Made by a program: the position numbers and the translations under genes
Source: Thelephora terrestris
Lineage: Eukaryota; Basidiomycota; Agaricomycetes; Thelephorales; Thelephoraceae
DNA length: 64,000 bases
Assembly: GCA_015956445.1 (NCBI GenBank)
Contig: WIUZ02000003.1
Span: 744,001-808,000, forward strand
Direction of reading: 5' to 3'
The notes under the pieces: model-generated
Database searches by the model: none
What the model was told of the DNA's origin: nothing
Seen by the model: the letters and a program-made list of their open reading frames with translations, nothing else
Shown here: positions 1 to 12,438 of the stretch, one piece after another
Position numbering within the stretch: the first letter of the stretch is position 1
How the letters are laid out: each line of letters starts with the position of its first letter

Positions 1-5
1 GGAAT

Positions 6-250
6 TTGTCTCCGTCGAGGCCACCCTCCGACATTGAAGATGTAGAGACAGACACTGACGATCAACAGGATGAACCAGGTAGGTTTTCCCCGTTTCACTC
101 CCAGTTCACCTTTTATGGACCCTGTTCTATAATAGGTCCCACAATCGCACGCGGTGATGACGGGCTCGCGGCTCGACCAGGAAGGATCGGTACGAAGGGA
201 AGACGGGTCAGCGACGTGTTCCGAAGTGTCACGAAGTTCTTTAGGCGTTG
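6..250 (+). CDS. C-terminal end of a gene cut by the window edge
   Basis: Two exons are visible, split by a 57-base GT-AG intron at 79-135, and the frame runs to TGA at 248-250. The first part is acidic (DIEDVETDTDDQQDEP); the last part is strongly basic and ends SVTKFFRR. The pattern of an acidic linker followed by a basic amphipathic tail resembles the ends of the kinase genes at 17.7-19.7 kb and 33.2-35.2 kb (RGILRMKK, DFMEIFRLKK), so this may be the tail of another kinase. That is inference from composition only; no domain is visible. The start lies outside the window. Confidence 0.4.
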
Positions 251-1560
251 ACATACGAAGCGGTTCCTGGTAATGTACCAACCCGTCTACAGTGCGGGTT
301 TTGTCGCCGCACACCACAGATTCCGTTCAACGATGACGTTGAAGGTTGGCGGCGATGTCGGGTTGATGTGAGGCCTGAAGGTCTGGGGTTTATAAGTATT
401 AGTCATGTCAAGCAGGCCGTGTTTGTGTGTCAAAGGCCAGTGGTACACGACCTTATTTTGCATGGCCAAGAATACTTGAAAGGCCTGAACGTGGTAAGCG
501 TCTAGCGAGCGCTAGCAGATCACGCCAACGCCTCCCTCGGCGCAAAGCGCCTGTGTTGTTTCACTTCCCTTGCCGTTAGCAAATATGTGGGAGGTTTACA
601 CAAGTTTCAATACATCGTTCCCCAATTCGCTTGTGTGCATATATCGTCGCTTGTCGTTTTAACCGCTCGAATTGCGTAGAGCGACGTCTGCGGGGGTGGA
701 GTATATGGGACGCCGTCGAGTTGTTTACACCGGCTGGTCGGGGAGCACCATCCGCGCATCGGATCGTTCCTCCATTGGGTCAGTCCAAGCGTCTGTTCCA
801 GCCGGTGGATCATCCTTGAGACAGTAATAGGCCGGTGACCCCTCACCCGCTTCCAATCCGTTGAAAATCGACGACCGTGTCGAGCATATTGACATACCCG
901 AACTCTAATCCGGCTTTAATTACTCGCGTTCGTGAACGAACTCACATTGTTTGAATATCCCGTAAGCACACTAACCTCGAACTTGAAGAGCAAACACGCC
1001 CCTGGTGTTAACGGGAGTGTGGGATGTGGGAGGGATGGAACCGGGGAAAGGAAGGTGGACGCGCCGGGTGCCTAGGACGAGTGGTAGACAGAGAGAGCGG
1101 CCTTACGAGACCGGGTGCTGCGAAATAGAAGAAATGAGAATGCTCCTTTGAAAAATTCTGAGGAGTGATCGTGGTCCGCTTCCACATCGCAAACATTCCG
1201 TTTTATCCGATCGCTCCTCTCTCCAGGGATTATGCCATGAAGCATCTGTTTCCTCCCCGACTCTCGTCACACTTTTTGTTGACCGAACTTAAAAACATTC
1301 TCGAGTCGGGATCGATTAATCAACTTTTGACCTCCAACTACAAACCCCTCCTGCGTGGAGTGGTCCGACCAACGCATCGTTAATCCCCGCGAGCAGAGAC
1401 ACCGGCATTATATTATAGCCTAAACGTATAGCCCCTATCAATGCAACCTCTTCAATTTACTTGATTTTGCACGTTCTCCTTGCACAAGACAGCGTCAGAA
1501 AATTATTTGGGCGTGGCTGAGTACAGCCTAAAGGGCACAAAAACAAGTACGAACCCTAAT
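251..1560. other. Intergenic, no gene recognised
   Basis: Only short open frames without recognisable motifs. From about 1440 the sequence becomes alignable with 12320-12440, so this is where the segmental duplication carrying the kinase-pseudokinase gene begins (shared 3' flank, e.g. GGCGTGGCTGAGTACAGCC in both). Confidence 0.5.
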
Positions 1561-4500
1561 CTACACAACAACACACCGAATCTTAACTTTCTTCACCGTA
1601 TTCTTCCAACCCGGATATCTAGCGTGGGCCGAAACCGTCAGGACATCTCCGCCCTTCGCCTTCTCGTACAACCCTTTGTCAAAAATCTCGATGGTATGTT
1701 CCTTAAATTCCCCATGCGCGTGAAGGTTTCTCACCACCTCACCCCGCCACCTCTCCACAGAACCGTCCGAGGGTGGTCCGACCGACAGCTCGAACCACGT
1801 CCACGAATTATTGTACGTCCCATGGTCATCCGGAGAACTTGACCATCCCTGGTCCTTGGAATCGACCGTGATCACGACCTTCTTGACCTTCTTCCCACTT
1901 GGGATCGGTTGAGAGGTGAGGTAGGAGACGCTACCGTCGGAGATCTGCACCGTCTCCTCGCGTCTGTCGACGATCTCCGTTTCCGGCTTACGGGTCTCTA
2001 CCACTTCTGGCGTCGTCAACCCGGGTTTCGCCAAGTGCAACAGGTGACGCACGCCCTTCTTGACTTTCGCTCGGCGGCCCTGTGTCGGATCGCGGCTGGA
2101 AGTACTGCTGTCACCGTGATGCGGGAACACTTCTCGGATGCGATTGATCGACTCGTGCACGAGCGTGCTCCCAGATAAGTGGAGGTGGAGGTACTCTCTC
2201 CGTCCTTTATGAGTTTTCGAGGCTGAGAATCATGAAAGAAAAAGTAAGTCTAGTGATTAAGTACGGGGTAAATCATACGAACCAACTTCCGCGGCATCAT
2301 CGAGGTAATCCCACGAATCGTCGTCACCCTGTTCCAAAAGGTGCTGTGTTTCCTGAAGCCTCTCCTTGTCCCTCTCTTGGGCGAAAGCTTGCAGTGATTG
2401 TAGCGCCATGAGCGCAGTTGGTCGCTCCTCAGGATCATAACACCAACAAGCTTCGACCTGGTTCCGCAACGCGTCTATCAACGCTTGGGAAGGGTCATCA
2501 GACGGCCACTCAGGTCTGAGCCCCGTTATAACTTCTTTCAAGACGACCTCGTCGCTTGCGTCTTCGAGGGGAGCAGTACCCGTCAATATCTAGGTTCAAA
2601 GGTAGAACGTTGAATCACAAGTCTGAACTGTGGGGGGGGAAACAAGGTGGACCCACCTCAAACATCACCATAGCCAACGAGTAAACATCAGCACGTTTCA
2701 CATCTTCCACAGTAAATAGTTTGCTCTTGTTTTCTGCGGAGAGGACTTCCGGTGCCATCCACCGAACGTTGGCCAGGGTCGACCTGGAGGAAGCCTCTTC
2801 GCGTAGGACAAGTTCAAGTCCGTACTCTGAGAGGCAAGCGACCCCATTAGTGTCCATCAGGATGTTGTTCTATGCAGTTGTAAGTGACCCTAACCACAGA
2901 ACTATATGATCAAGTCTCACTCCTGTTAAGTTACCATGAACCAGATTATCCTGGTGCAGGTATACCAGTCCTCGAGCGACATCCCATAGCTGGCATAGAT
3001 TGAGGATTAAGAGTCAGACCATTCAAAGACTTTTCAAGCTTGCTCGCACTAATCACTCACCAAGCTGAGCTTATCGACGTCAGGGTGCTTGCGCAAATAT
3101 TCGGACAGCGTCCCGTTTGGCATCCAAGGGTAGACGAGGGAGGAGAGAGGAGAATCCGAGACGAGTCCAAGGAAATTGACAACGTTTGGATGTCGCAATT
3201 GTTTCCACATAACCGCGTTAGTGCGCAGTCTCTGCAGGAACACAGCAGGTGTCATGATCGGTGCGAGACGATTTGGGGAGGCTATGGAGCGTACCTGCCT
3301 GAAGGTACCGCAACTTCCAACGCAGTCAGGGTTGATCATCTTCACGGCCACCAATTTCCCGTTCAACGAGCGCTTGCAGGTGTCTGAGATCCTTCCGGTC
3401 GCAGAAAGAGCCTCGTCCGATTGGGCAAGGCTATCATGAGCGATCCAGTAGCTCTTCGGCAGTAGACCACACCTGGCCGATACTTTCTGAAGTCCGCGCA
3501 AACAACGGCCACGTATGTTCTCATCGACGAGAGAAGAGTTCAAGACCTAAAAGCGTGGCCTGTCAGAACGAGGGGGGGAGGGATTAAATGAAGACCAACT
3601 CGATCAAAAAGCTCGATGAGAACGAGACTCTCGTCCTCCCGCATCCCAAAAAGTGCATTGTCTCCATAGTGAAGTATATTATTGAGCTTCTCAATATGCT
3701 TGTCTGAATTCGCATCGAACTCCTTCAATTCTTCGAGCAAGCCCATATCCGGGTTGAATCTCTTCAATAAATCAACGAATGTAATCAGAGGGGGTCTGTC
3801 ACCCGGCTCATGAGCCCACAAAGATTGAACTGCTGCCCAAAGTTCGTTCGAGAGCCCAAGTCTGGAGGCCTTCGGAGGTCGCGGAGGTCGCTCGCCGTCC
3901 ACGAGCTTTATCGTCACCGCGAAAGGTCTGGTTAACTCGGGAAACGGCACCTGCCCCGTGAACACCTATGTGTCAAGTTGTTTAGGAGTTGTCAAACATT
4001 GGGTAAGACGGACGTAATTACCTCAATGGCAACCATTCCCAATGCGAAAGCGTCAGATTGGGGGGTAGGAAGGCAACGCTTGTTCGGGTTTTGTTCGAGG
4101 CCCAGGAGCTCGGGCGCCATCCATCGATATGTGCCCCCAGAGGAAGCGGACGTCTCGGTGCAGTTGAGGCTGGCGATTATAGTGAGCCCAAAATCGTTGA
4201 TACGTGCACGCCCCGACTTGTCAACGAGGATATTTGCCTGCAATGTAGATAGTGAGGGTCGAGTGGAAGTAAATCAAGAAATTAGAACGCACCCCTTTCA
4301 AATCACCGTGTACAATCTCGAGGGAGTGTAAAAACGACAGCCCACGACTGATGTCGAGTAACTGGATTTTCATTAGCGCGGTACTGGTCCGGGTTCGGAC
4401 GAGCTCACCAATTGCAACCTGCTAACTTCTGGATTTTTGATAACATAGCTCCGCACGTCTCCGTTCGGCATCCATTCCGATACCATGGAAATGGGCGCAG

Positions 4501-5230
4501 GGGCCTCCGAAACCCCAAGGAACGGAACAATATTGGGATGGGAGATCCGCCTCCATCCTGCGACCTCCTTGCAGAAGACCTTATAGACTTGATCGTAAGC
4601 GAAAGTAAAAAAGGATATCAATTCTACCAGGGGAGTTACCTTCCTGACTTTCAGTACGTCATACACGTTGAGGGCTTTGATTGCCACTTGATTACCTTCA
4701 TAAATGCCTTCCCAAACATTACCGAAAGTCCCCAAGGCGACGGGATGTTCAGACGTTTTGATGAGACTCCCAGGTATGATGTGTGAAGCGGGTAGCAATC
4801 CCGCTCGACCACAAAGCTGGCGAAGTTTCTTGAATATCTTTGTATTGCCTTGTGGGGCTGTAAGAGCCTGTGTCGGACAGTGGTGCTTAGATTGACCCAA
4901 GAGTGGCACATGATTGGTGTGCACACCTTGTCGAATACCTCCAACAACACCTTCACCCTTACTTCATCCTCCGCTAGGAAGGAGATGCACATCTTGTACA
5001 GTTCCGGCTCCGTAAAAGCAAACATTAGAGCCCGGGAGAGATACTCGGGATCCTGGTCGGCGCTTAGGCTATCGAGTTGAGCGGTGAGGGTCGTAAGACT
5101 GCCAATCAACGAAGCTTTTGCTTTCGTTGACACCGCTGGTGCCTGCAATGAGGGGGGTTACAATAAGCCACCAGTTCCATTCCTGGGAGGTGAAAGGGTC
5201 ATGGCTCACCTTGGTTGACCGAGGATACAT
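1561..5230 (-). CDS. Tandem TKL kinase-pseudokinase with C-terminal beta-rich domain (copy A)
   Basis: One protein read through about ten short introns. ATG at 5228-5230 (MYPRSTK) joins in frame to the exon near 5145. Unit 1: helical segment ending LLEVFDKV, then LRQLCGRAGLLPAS, a VAIK lysine, HGDLKG (HGD at 4302-4310), DFG (4187-4195) and MAPE; it looks catalytically competent. The linker contains LIELFDRV and starts unit 2: CLRGLQKVSARCGLLPKSY, LVAVKM, then HGN (2930-2938) where HRD is expected and EYG (2819-2827) where DFG is expected, with no glycine-rich loop: a pseudokinase. An intron at 2223-2282 joins it in frame to a 200-residue C-terminal domain with SKDQGWSS, HGTYNNSWTWFELS and ARYPGWKNTVKKV, a beta-rich domain type I know from other fungal proteins without assigned function. 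Near-identical to the gene at 12439-16013. Probable role: signalling kinase with a regulatory second domain; substrate unknown. Confidence 0.8.
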
Positions 5231-5348
5231 TAGAGTTGGCGTGTTTGATCCCTCGGCTATTGCTTCTGGCCGTTGTATTTCTTGACGGTCTATCCCCCCA
5301 ACTGAGGGAGATGAGATGCTATATATATGATCATCGTATGGAACGGCA

Positions 5349-6908
5349 CTAACCTCCGCTTTCGTCCACCACGATACGTGGCCTGTGCATGGCTAACAGT
5401 GTAGGTAGGTCGTCTGCACCTCCTGCCTGATCCAGGGTGAGTGTTGGAGTCAATAATGCTAGCTTTGCTTACCGTGCGAATCCCCACAAAGTCGCAATGG
5501 TGCATCAATGCGGACGTAGCATTGGAGTTCTTCCGTTGAAAAGGTTGAGTCACCTATCGGCGATACAGAGAAGGGTGTCACCTGGAAGATGTAGTCTGCA
5601 ATGACATCCCAAGTGTCATATCCATCACCCTTGAGGCAAAAGTCAATTTATAAAGGGAGAATGTGGCAAGAACCGTACATATTCTGCGTTGTGAACGACG
5701 ATATCTGGCTTAGAATCATCGGCGCCTGTGCTAGTGCACCACTGTCCTTTAAGATCATCGCCGCTTGTGGCGAAATCATCATCGAGCGCCACCGTTGACT
5801 CTGGAAAGGTGCCCCCTCCGTTGTTCCCTGGACTGAGATCATGTGGTCCTGCACCGGCTCGAATCACCTTTGGAAATAATGCAAAGCGTTTCCTCAGTCG
5901 CATAGTGAAATATCGAACGAAGGCGCATTGATCAAATCCATTGGGGATAGTCCCTGCTTGCACGGAATGTGGGGAGGGTGATTCTATGGCTCGCTCTCGT
6001 AGAAGGGGATCGTTTTCATCCGGCCCGCAGTTGGTGTGAGGTGAACATGCCGTACGCCATGTACCCCAAATTGAATTGGAAGCAGAACCAAGTGATGAAA
6101 CAGTGATGGTGAAGTTGGCTCCAGAAGAAGGGCGGTCGTCTGAATATGCGACCATGGCAAAGTCCTTAGTCATGTCAAAACCGGATACAAGAACGGGCTG
6201 AACGTCTTCTCCATATTGCCTGTCACGTGCGAACGCAACCCAAGACTTGTAGTGGCGCTTGGTATATTTTTTAAATGCGGACTCGAACAAGGCATCCACC
6301 CTATACGTTCGGTATTTCGTCACCAACGCTGCACCACGGTTCTCCGTGAGCTCGTATGAGAAGCTTGCTCCAGGCGCGAGGGGCCTATTGGATATAAGAT
6401 GTTTTAAAATAGTGAGAGATACTTCGTGGGGTTGAACGTACCGGGTGATAGATGCCGTAGCACCGAAATCGGCCTCTACTTCCCGAACAGTGCTCGTACG
6501 CAGGCAGCCAGGTTGCCGAGGCTGAGTTGATGCTAGGTTACCAACGTTCAATTGCTCAAACGTGGCGGGAACATCGACTCCCCGTTCCCGTTCTCCCAAC
6601 GGAGGGGCAGCGGAGAATAGCAGATGGAATTGCCCGCGGCGGATAAAACCTACATCTCCGATTGTAATGCGTGTGTAGTTGCTCGTGGGGGCGGGTTCCC
6701 TGGAGATTGTATGAATTCAAATGCTTCAGTTGCCATCTAGGGCAGACATCGACGGGATGGCGCATTACCAGAGGGCATGTCCCAAAAAAAGGAAATCCAA
6801 TTGTCTGTGAACAGAGACCTTGGTTGTTAGTAGGTGTTTTGTGCAAATGGCGGCTTCAAGGACGTACTCCTTGTATATAGACCACGGTGGTTGGGGTGTA
6901 CCCTCCAT
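5349..6908 (-). CDS. Uncharacterised Agaricomycete family protein (GDVGFIRRGQF / WDVIADYIF type)
   Basis: Likely start is ATG at 6906-6908 (MEGTPQPPWS). An intron from a GTAATG donor near 6770 joins ALW to EPAPTSNYTRITIGDVGF, then the frame is open for over 300 codons with GVDVPATFEQLNVG, QPGCLRTSTVREV, SFSYELTENRGAALVTKYRT, IWGTWRTACSPHTNCGP and FDQCAFVRYFTMRLRKRF. Three small 3' introns lead to DGYDTWDVIADYIFQ, NATSALMHHCDFVGIRT and RPRIVVDESGG, stop at 5349-5351. I recognise this as a common mushroom family of unknown function, and the order of conserved blocks is complete, so the gene looks intact. No signal peptide or membrane segment is evident. It lies between the two kinase-pseudokinase copies but is not itself duplicated in the window. 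Confidence 0.75.
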
Positions 6909-7360
6909 GATGAAGGTCAAGAGGAACGATAGGGAAGAACGTGTTCGCGCCTGCAGTTCTAAACGTGTATCTTTGTCACAAGTGTCACAGGGACCGTCTA
7001 AATCGATAAGATTGGGTTGAGGGCAAAGCGGGCGCCACTAGGTGCATTCATTCGGAAACACCCACTTCTTAACTCCTTTTGACTGAGATCTTCAATCAGT
7101 AGTGCAACAGGCGCATCGTCGCGTACTGAGGAAAAGACGAGAGATGATTTCCAACGGGCTACTTGGTTGGTCGCGGCGGGACTCGGGTGGTGCGAATTTT
7201 AATCAAAATGTTTCGTGGACGACCCTCCCTTCAAGCACTTTGCGGCTCCCTCTCCTTGAATTTGACCACCACAATCTGAGGTCATTTCCGTCCAACCTTG
7301 TATCGCCTGCCGTAGCTGTTGATATCTCAGTTATGTGTACAGGGCACGTCACAATACCTA
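6909..7360. other. Intergenic, nothing recognised
   Basis: Spacer between the 5' end of the uncharacterised gene and the 3' end of an F-box gene. No motif-bearing frame or RNA gene seen. Confidence 0.4.
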
Positions 7361-8561
7361 TCAGTCACTGGGTTTCTGGGCTAGGTCAATGACCCCTCGC
7401 TTCATCGACTCCGGCAGCAGGTATTCAGGCCACTCATCCGCTCCTCTTCCTTCATCATCTGGATCAGGCGGGGGGTATATGATCTTTGTGCGGATCGAAC
7501 GCGATTCCCCAAATCGGACTAGAAGGGGATCGAGCTCCGACCAGAGCGTGCGTGCTTGCTCGTCCTCTCCCCAGTTGACGCCCACATTCGTAAGGCTGGC
7601 GCTGAACAAAACAGAGGGAGCATGGATCGTGATCTTCTGGAGATTGCGAAGCTTGGCTGCGGTTTTGAGCGACACGGTGACCCATTTGATATCCAGGAAT
7701 TCGCACCCAAACACGACTTCCTTGAGCTTCCTTGCTTTGGATAGGTTGATAAGACAGAGTGTACGCCCGGCTGTAAGTCAAAATTCAAGTTAATCGCCGG
7801 TCCACCAAATGAACAGGAACTATCACACCTGGCTTCTTGCACTGGACGTCGAGGTACTCGAGCGTGTTAGAACAAGCATCCACCAGCTTCGCCACAGGAG
7901 AGAGATCTCCCACATTGGACGAGGGCAACTTGAGCCTCCGAAAGTGAAGGCCGTTTGGTAAACCCAATAGTTGGTGGGCAACACCTGAAATACCCCTTGT
8001 CAGACGAAGCTCAAGAGTTCCAGTTAACGCAGGTGAAGCCGAGAGAGGATTGGTGGTCTGTGGTACACCGGGCCCCTGATCGTAACCACACAAGGTGAGG
8101 TCCTCGAGGAGGGGGAAGCGGTAGATATGATTTATGATTTGCAAGGGTCGAGAGGAGGTTACGCAGAGGGACTTGAGTGTGGATGAGAACCTTTGAAACA
8201 GGGTGAGGTCCACCCCCAAGTCACTGTTAGCGTAGCTGAGAACTTCCAAGCGCGCTACGCGAGAGAAGGTTGAAATCCAACCACCTCCGGCCGCATCCGC
8301 CTGCAAGACAGCCTTGAGGCAGCCGATCCACAATGCTTGTGTGAAGTGAGCGGGAGAGTTGGGTGGATCCGGGAATGTCTTCTTCCATGCCTCGAGGTCA
8401 GTCGGGATACGAAAGCTGACATAGGCAAAAAGGTGTTTTCGGGTGCGCGAAACCCACAATTTGGACACGAGGCAGCACTGCTTCAGTGACTTATGGTCGT
8501 CGTGCAGGAGATCGACGATGTTGTCGCATATCTCTGGTGGGAGACGATGACGGTTACACAT
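7361..8561 (-). CDS. F-box protein, subfamily 1
   Basis: ATG at 8559-8561. The N-terminus carries an F-box (LPPEICDNIVDLLHDD, then QCCLVSKLWVSRTRKHLF), the motif that binds Skp1 in SCF ubiquitin ligases. It is followed by leucine-rich segments (FSSTLKSLCV, FPLLEDLTLCGYD, NTLEYLDVQ) typical of the substrate-binding tail of fungal F-box proteins. One intron: exon 1 ends at KKPG (donor GTGTGATA near 7830), exon 2 starts around 7770 with LINLSKARKLKEVVFG and ends PESMKRGVIDLAQKPSD. About 390 residues, uninterrupted. Closest relatives in the window are the genes at 8682-9902 and 47437-48640 and the broken copy at 10050-11575. Confidence 0.75.
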
Positions 8562-8681
8562 CGTCGTAGTATCAGGTCAGAGTGGGAGTGCGCTCACCGG
8601 CTAAATCCGATGCTTTCCGAGTCGATCATCTCCGCCCACCGTGCATCCGTTAAACTTCGTTCATCCGAAACCATATCGTAA

Positions 8682-9902
8682 CTAACGAGACAAGTCAAGT
8701 GATTCTTCCACAAAGTCAGCGATCCCTCTCCTCGTTGTCTCCGGGAACAAAAAACCAGCCAAATCCTGCATTTCCCTTCCCTCATCCAATGTTTCAGGCC
8801 GGGGGTACACGATCTTCAAGTGGACCGAGCGTGATTCCCAGAGTGATGCCAGTAAGCCGTCAACGAACGACCACTTCGCGCCGGGATTGAAGAAGTGAAT
8901 CCGCTTCTGAGCAGAGGCATGGTCCTTAAGGGCGGCAAGGTCCCAGAGGAAAGGGACGTGGATTGATATTTGTTGAAGATCTCGATGTTTAACTGTGATA
9001 GTTTCGAGTGCCATCAAGATCCAACCACCGCTCAGCGATTTACACCGAAACACAACATCCTTAAGCTTTGTTATTTTGGAGAGGTCGATCGGAGTCTGGT
9101 CTGCGGCTCAAGTCAGTGACCTATCCAGGAGAGAGGCTGGATGAACCGCACCATCCAAGTCAAACGCGATATCGAGACACTCAAGGGTGTCAAAACAAGC
9201 TTCCATCAACCCCACTATGGAATGGGAATCTCCACCTCCCCACGACGTCAACTTCAGTTTTTGGAACTGGAGACCGTTTGGCAGGTCTAACAACCGCCGC
9301 ACAGTGCGCGAAATTCCTAGGCATACAAAAATTTCAAGGGTCCCGGATAATGCAGGTGTAATTGAAGGAGAGATTGCGGTCTGCGATTCGTCCAGTTCAT
9401 CGTCATCGTTTGTGGTATCATAACCGATAAGGGTCAGGTCCTCGAGAAGGGGAGAGGACTGGATGAGATAAGAGAGCTGCGAGAGTGAAAGGAGGTAATG
9501 AGACACATGGAGGGATTTGAGTGTGGATGAGATTTTGTGGAAAGGAATGAGAGACAAGTTGACGGAGGAAAACTCGAAGTTGTCCACTGTTTCCAATCGC
9601 GTGACGCAAGAAAAGGCCTGAATCCAGCCACCCTCTGCTGCATCCTCTTCCGTGACGACTTCAGGACAGCCTATGAACAGGGTACGTGTGTGGTGAGCTG
9701 GGGAATTGGATGGATCCGGGAACGTCCTCTTCCATGCCCCGAGATCGCTTGGTGCGTGGAACTTGATTACGACGAAAAGATGTTTTCGGGAACGGGGAAC
9801 CCACGATTTGGAGACGAGACAGCACTGTCTCAGTGCCTCCGGTTCGTCGTGGAGGATGTCAACGATGTGGTCGAGGATTTCTGGGGGACAATAAATCGAC
9901 AT
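8682..9902 (-). CDS. F-box protein, subfamily 1
   Basis: ATG at 9900-9902 (MSIYCPPEILDHIVDILHD), F-box core QCCLVSKSWVPRSRKHLF, then leucine-rich segments (STLKSLHVSHYLLSLSQLS, SPLLEDLTLIGYD, DTLECLDIAFD). One intron near 9120 joins exon 2, which opens with DLSKITKLKDVVFRCKSL and ends FPETTRRGIADFVEESLDLSR. The architecture and length match the neighbouring gene at 7361-8561, with 120 bases between the two, so they are tandem duplicates that have diverged. Predicted substrate adaptor for an SCF ubiquitin ligase; target unknown. Confidence 0.75.
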
Positions 9903-10039
9903 CGCGGCTTTCGGTCAGGGTCCGGATGCAAGCCGAGTATCGGCTGCTGCCTCGGGATTGATTCGGCACAACATCCATCGACGTGTTATAGTCATCTTGG
10001 TCACTACACTGAACTCTGACTTCTACGGCTGATGAGTCT

Positions 10040-10472
10040 ATGCCTAGCGCGACCGACCTCTCTGCAGCGACGAAACTCAAGACCATAATGTTCCAAAGTG
10101 AAGGCCTGCACAGTGGACTCCGACTGTGGAGGGATCGCCATGAAGCTCGTAACCATCACGTCCAAACACCGGGATTTCCAACAAGTCTTGATCTACCTCC
10201 ATTCCGATTTTGCCTGCACGTCTCCACGGAGTACTTTGCGATAGCTGAGCGCTGAGCCGCGGATCAAAACCGCGAAACCTGGCACGCGGTGGCCGGACTT
10301 TGACCGTCTCCTACTCAAATTGTGGGAAACACACGGGTCTCATACAGAGGTTCTGTACCACGAACCCAAAATAGGGGAGAGGGCAAAAGAAATGAAGGAT
10401 TTGACTGTGCACCTGTGGCCGGAGTCGACAAATAGAGGGGTTATCGACCTGGTCGAATTATTCCCTGACTAA
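10040..10472 (+). pseudogene. Inverted second exon of an F-box gene (subfamily 1)
   Basis: On the plus strand, opposite to its neighbours, the three frames in turn give pieces of the subfamily-1 exon 2: DLSAATKLKTIMFQ, then after a frameshift AMKLVTITSKHRDFQQVLIY, then after another break KPGTRWPDFDRLLLKLWE and WPESTNRGVIDLVELFPD, ending in TAA at 10470-10472. The order matches exon 2 of the intact genes, but at least two frameshifts and a stop prevent translation. Its orientation suggests it is the flipped partner of the exon 1 relic at 10850-11575. Confidence 0.6.
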
Positions 10473-10849
10473 TTAGCTCGATGGTTGTGGACACTTTTGC
10501 CGGAGGGCCATTTGGAGATTGGATGTCGTTACTGCGTCAATTTCGAGTCTGCCAGAGCGCTACTTTCGCCAATAGGGATCGCACGTATTCCACGAAGAGC
10601 ACCCGAAAGGTTGTCGAGTCCATTGACCTCCTTCATTACCCAGAAACGCTTGTACGCAGTGGTTAGAACTCGAATTGTCACACCAACTAACACACATTAT
10701 ACGTTGTCATATGGAAGGGAACGGCAGGCGCCAGAATTTACCGAGACTGGTGTTGAGTGCCCTGATAGCTTAAGATACGATGCTACGATGCTCAGGTTAG
10801 TGACTTGACCAAAAAAAAACACCATAGACCACACCTGGCAGCGCAAACG

Positions 10850-11575
10850 CCTTCAAGGGTTTCGGAAAAGCCGCCACTAGTTCTGCCATATAGTGGAAAT
10901 CTCCCTTCTCGTACCAGGACAACTTGACGATTCGGAAGTGAATGCCGCTCGGTAGTCCCAACAGCGGACGCATAGTCTCTACCGCTTCTCAGTGCAGAAG
11001 AAGGTCAAGAGACCCTGTTAACTTGGGTGAGGCAGAAGAAGGAACGATCGTATGCGGTCCATCCTGCTCGTTGTCATCAACGACTGTCCTGTTACCGGTC
11101 ACGGCCAGGTCTTTGAGGAGGGGGAAGGAAAAAATCAGGCCGAGGATCTGCGAGTGTGAGAGGTAGAAAGAAACCACGCAAAGAGTCTTAACAGTGAACG
11201 AGAATTTGTGGAACGGGGCGAAAGACATCTCCAAGGGTTCAGCGAAGGACGTCATGGAGTGTTCCAAACCCAAGCAAACGACGCGCGAAAAGGTCGGAAT
11301 CCACCCGCCTTCCCCTGCATCTGCCACAGTGACGATTTCGAAACAGCAAATCCATAGGGTGTGCGCGTAGTGAGCAGGGGAATCGGATGGGTCCGGGAAC
11401 GTCTCCTCCCACGTATCGATGTCTTTCCGGCTACGAAACTGGACGACGGCGAAAAGATGATTTTGTGCGTGTGGAATCCATGATTTGGACACGAGGCAGC
11501 ATCGACTCAGTGCTTCCGTATCTTCGGATAGGAAGTCGACGATGTGGTCGAGTATCTCTGATGGAGGCCGCGATT
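10850..11575 (-). pseudogene. Broken F-box gene, exon 1 (subfamily 1)
   Basis: The minus strand gives RPPSEILDHIVDFLSED, CCLVSKSWIPHAQNHLF, FPDPSDSPAHYAHTLWIC and FSFPLLKDLAV, clearly the F-box exon of the same subfamily as 7361-8561. The start codon is not in frame (TAT GAT GCC where the others have ATG), and a TGA near 10990 follows SLDLLLH. The frame continues in register beyond it (EAVETMRPLLGLPSGIHF ... LKAFALPG), so this is a nonsense mutation in a formerly continuous exon. No matching exon 2 follows on this strand; one lies inverted at 10040-10472. Confidence 0.65.
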
Positions 11576-11579
11576 CGGC

Positions 11580-12438
11580 ATCATAGTCTGAGTTGAGAGA
11601 TTGTAAGTTCCATCTCGATCCCTCCGAGACCCAGTGTTCGCTACCTTGGGGGGTTCACCCTCGACATCGCGCTCACAATCGCAGAAGGGTCTGACAAGCA
11701 ACCAGCTCTCGATGGCATAACCCCCTATGTGTTCACACACAAACAAAGACGCTGGAATGATACATCATCTCAAACGCATAGCCCCTAAGTCTTTTCGTTA
11801 TTCCCGCTGGCCAGAGCTGTTTTGACAACTATCACCTCGAAGGCCTCCGCGCTCACGGTATCCATCAGGGACTCCTATTTGGAACGGCCCTTCCTGTGAA
11901 CTGGATGATGCAGTGTTTACAATATAGCGCTTGTTCTCAGCAGGTCTTCACCGCAAACGAACAGTGACCAGAGGGAAGTAGTAATCACATCAGCCTCACC
12001 AGGCTCCGCCAACAGCAAAGGCGATGCGTCAAACACGGGAGAGCGGGCAGGAAGAAACCCTGTGGCTGCGCCACCCAGCTTGCGCTTATGAGGCGATTTA
12101 TTTGCAGGATTTGATGAAGGCAACGTTCAAACGGTGCTTCCTGGCCAGGAAAGTCCGACCATTACGCGATTACTTACCAGGAAGGTGGCCCCTAACTTAG
12201 GCCCAGGCTGAACCCTGCGGAAACACTACCATCTCCAAACGGACACCCGGAAGGGTTGTACCTTTCACGCAAGCAAATCGCCCGGCTTCTGCCCGAGCCT
12301 TTCCCATGCAATATTTCCAACTTCAGTACTTCAGTACTTGATTCTGTACGTTCTGTTTGCGTAAGGCAGCGTCAGAAATTTGTTTTGGCGTGGCTGAGTA
12401 CAGCCTAAAGGGCACACCAAACAAGTACGAACCCTAAT
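11580..12438. other. Intergenic; left edge of the second kinase duplication
   Basis: No supported gene. From about 12320 the sequence matches 1440-1560, marking one end of the duplicated block. Confidence 0.45.
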
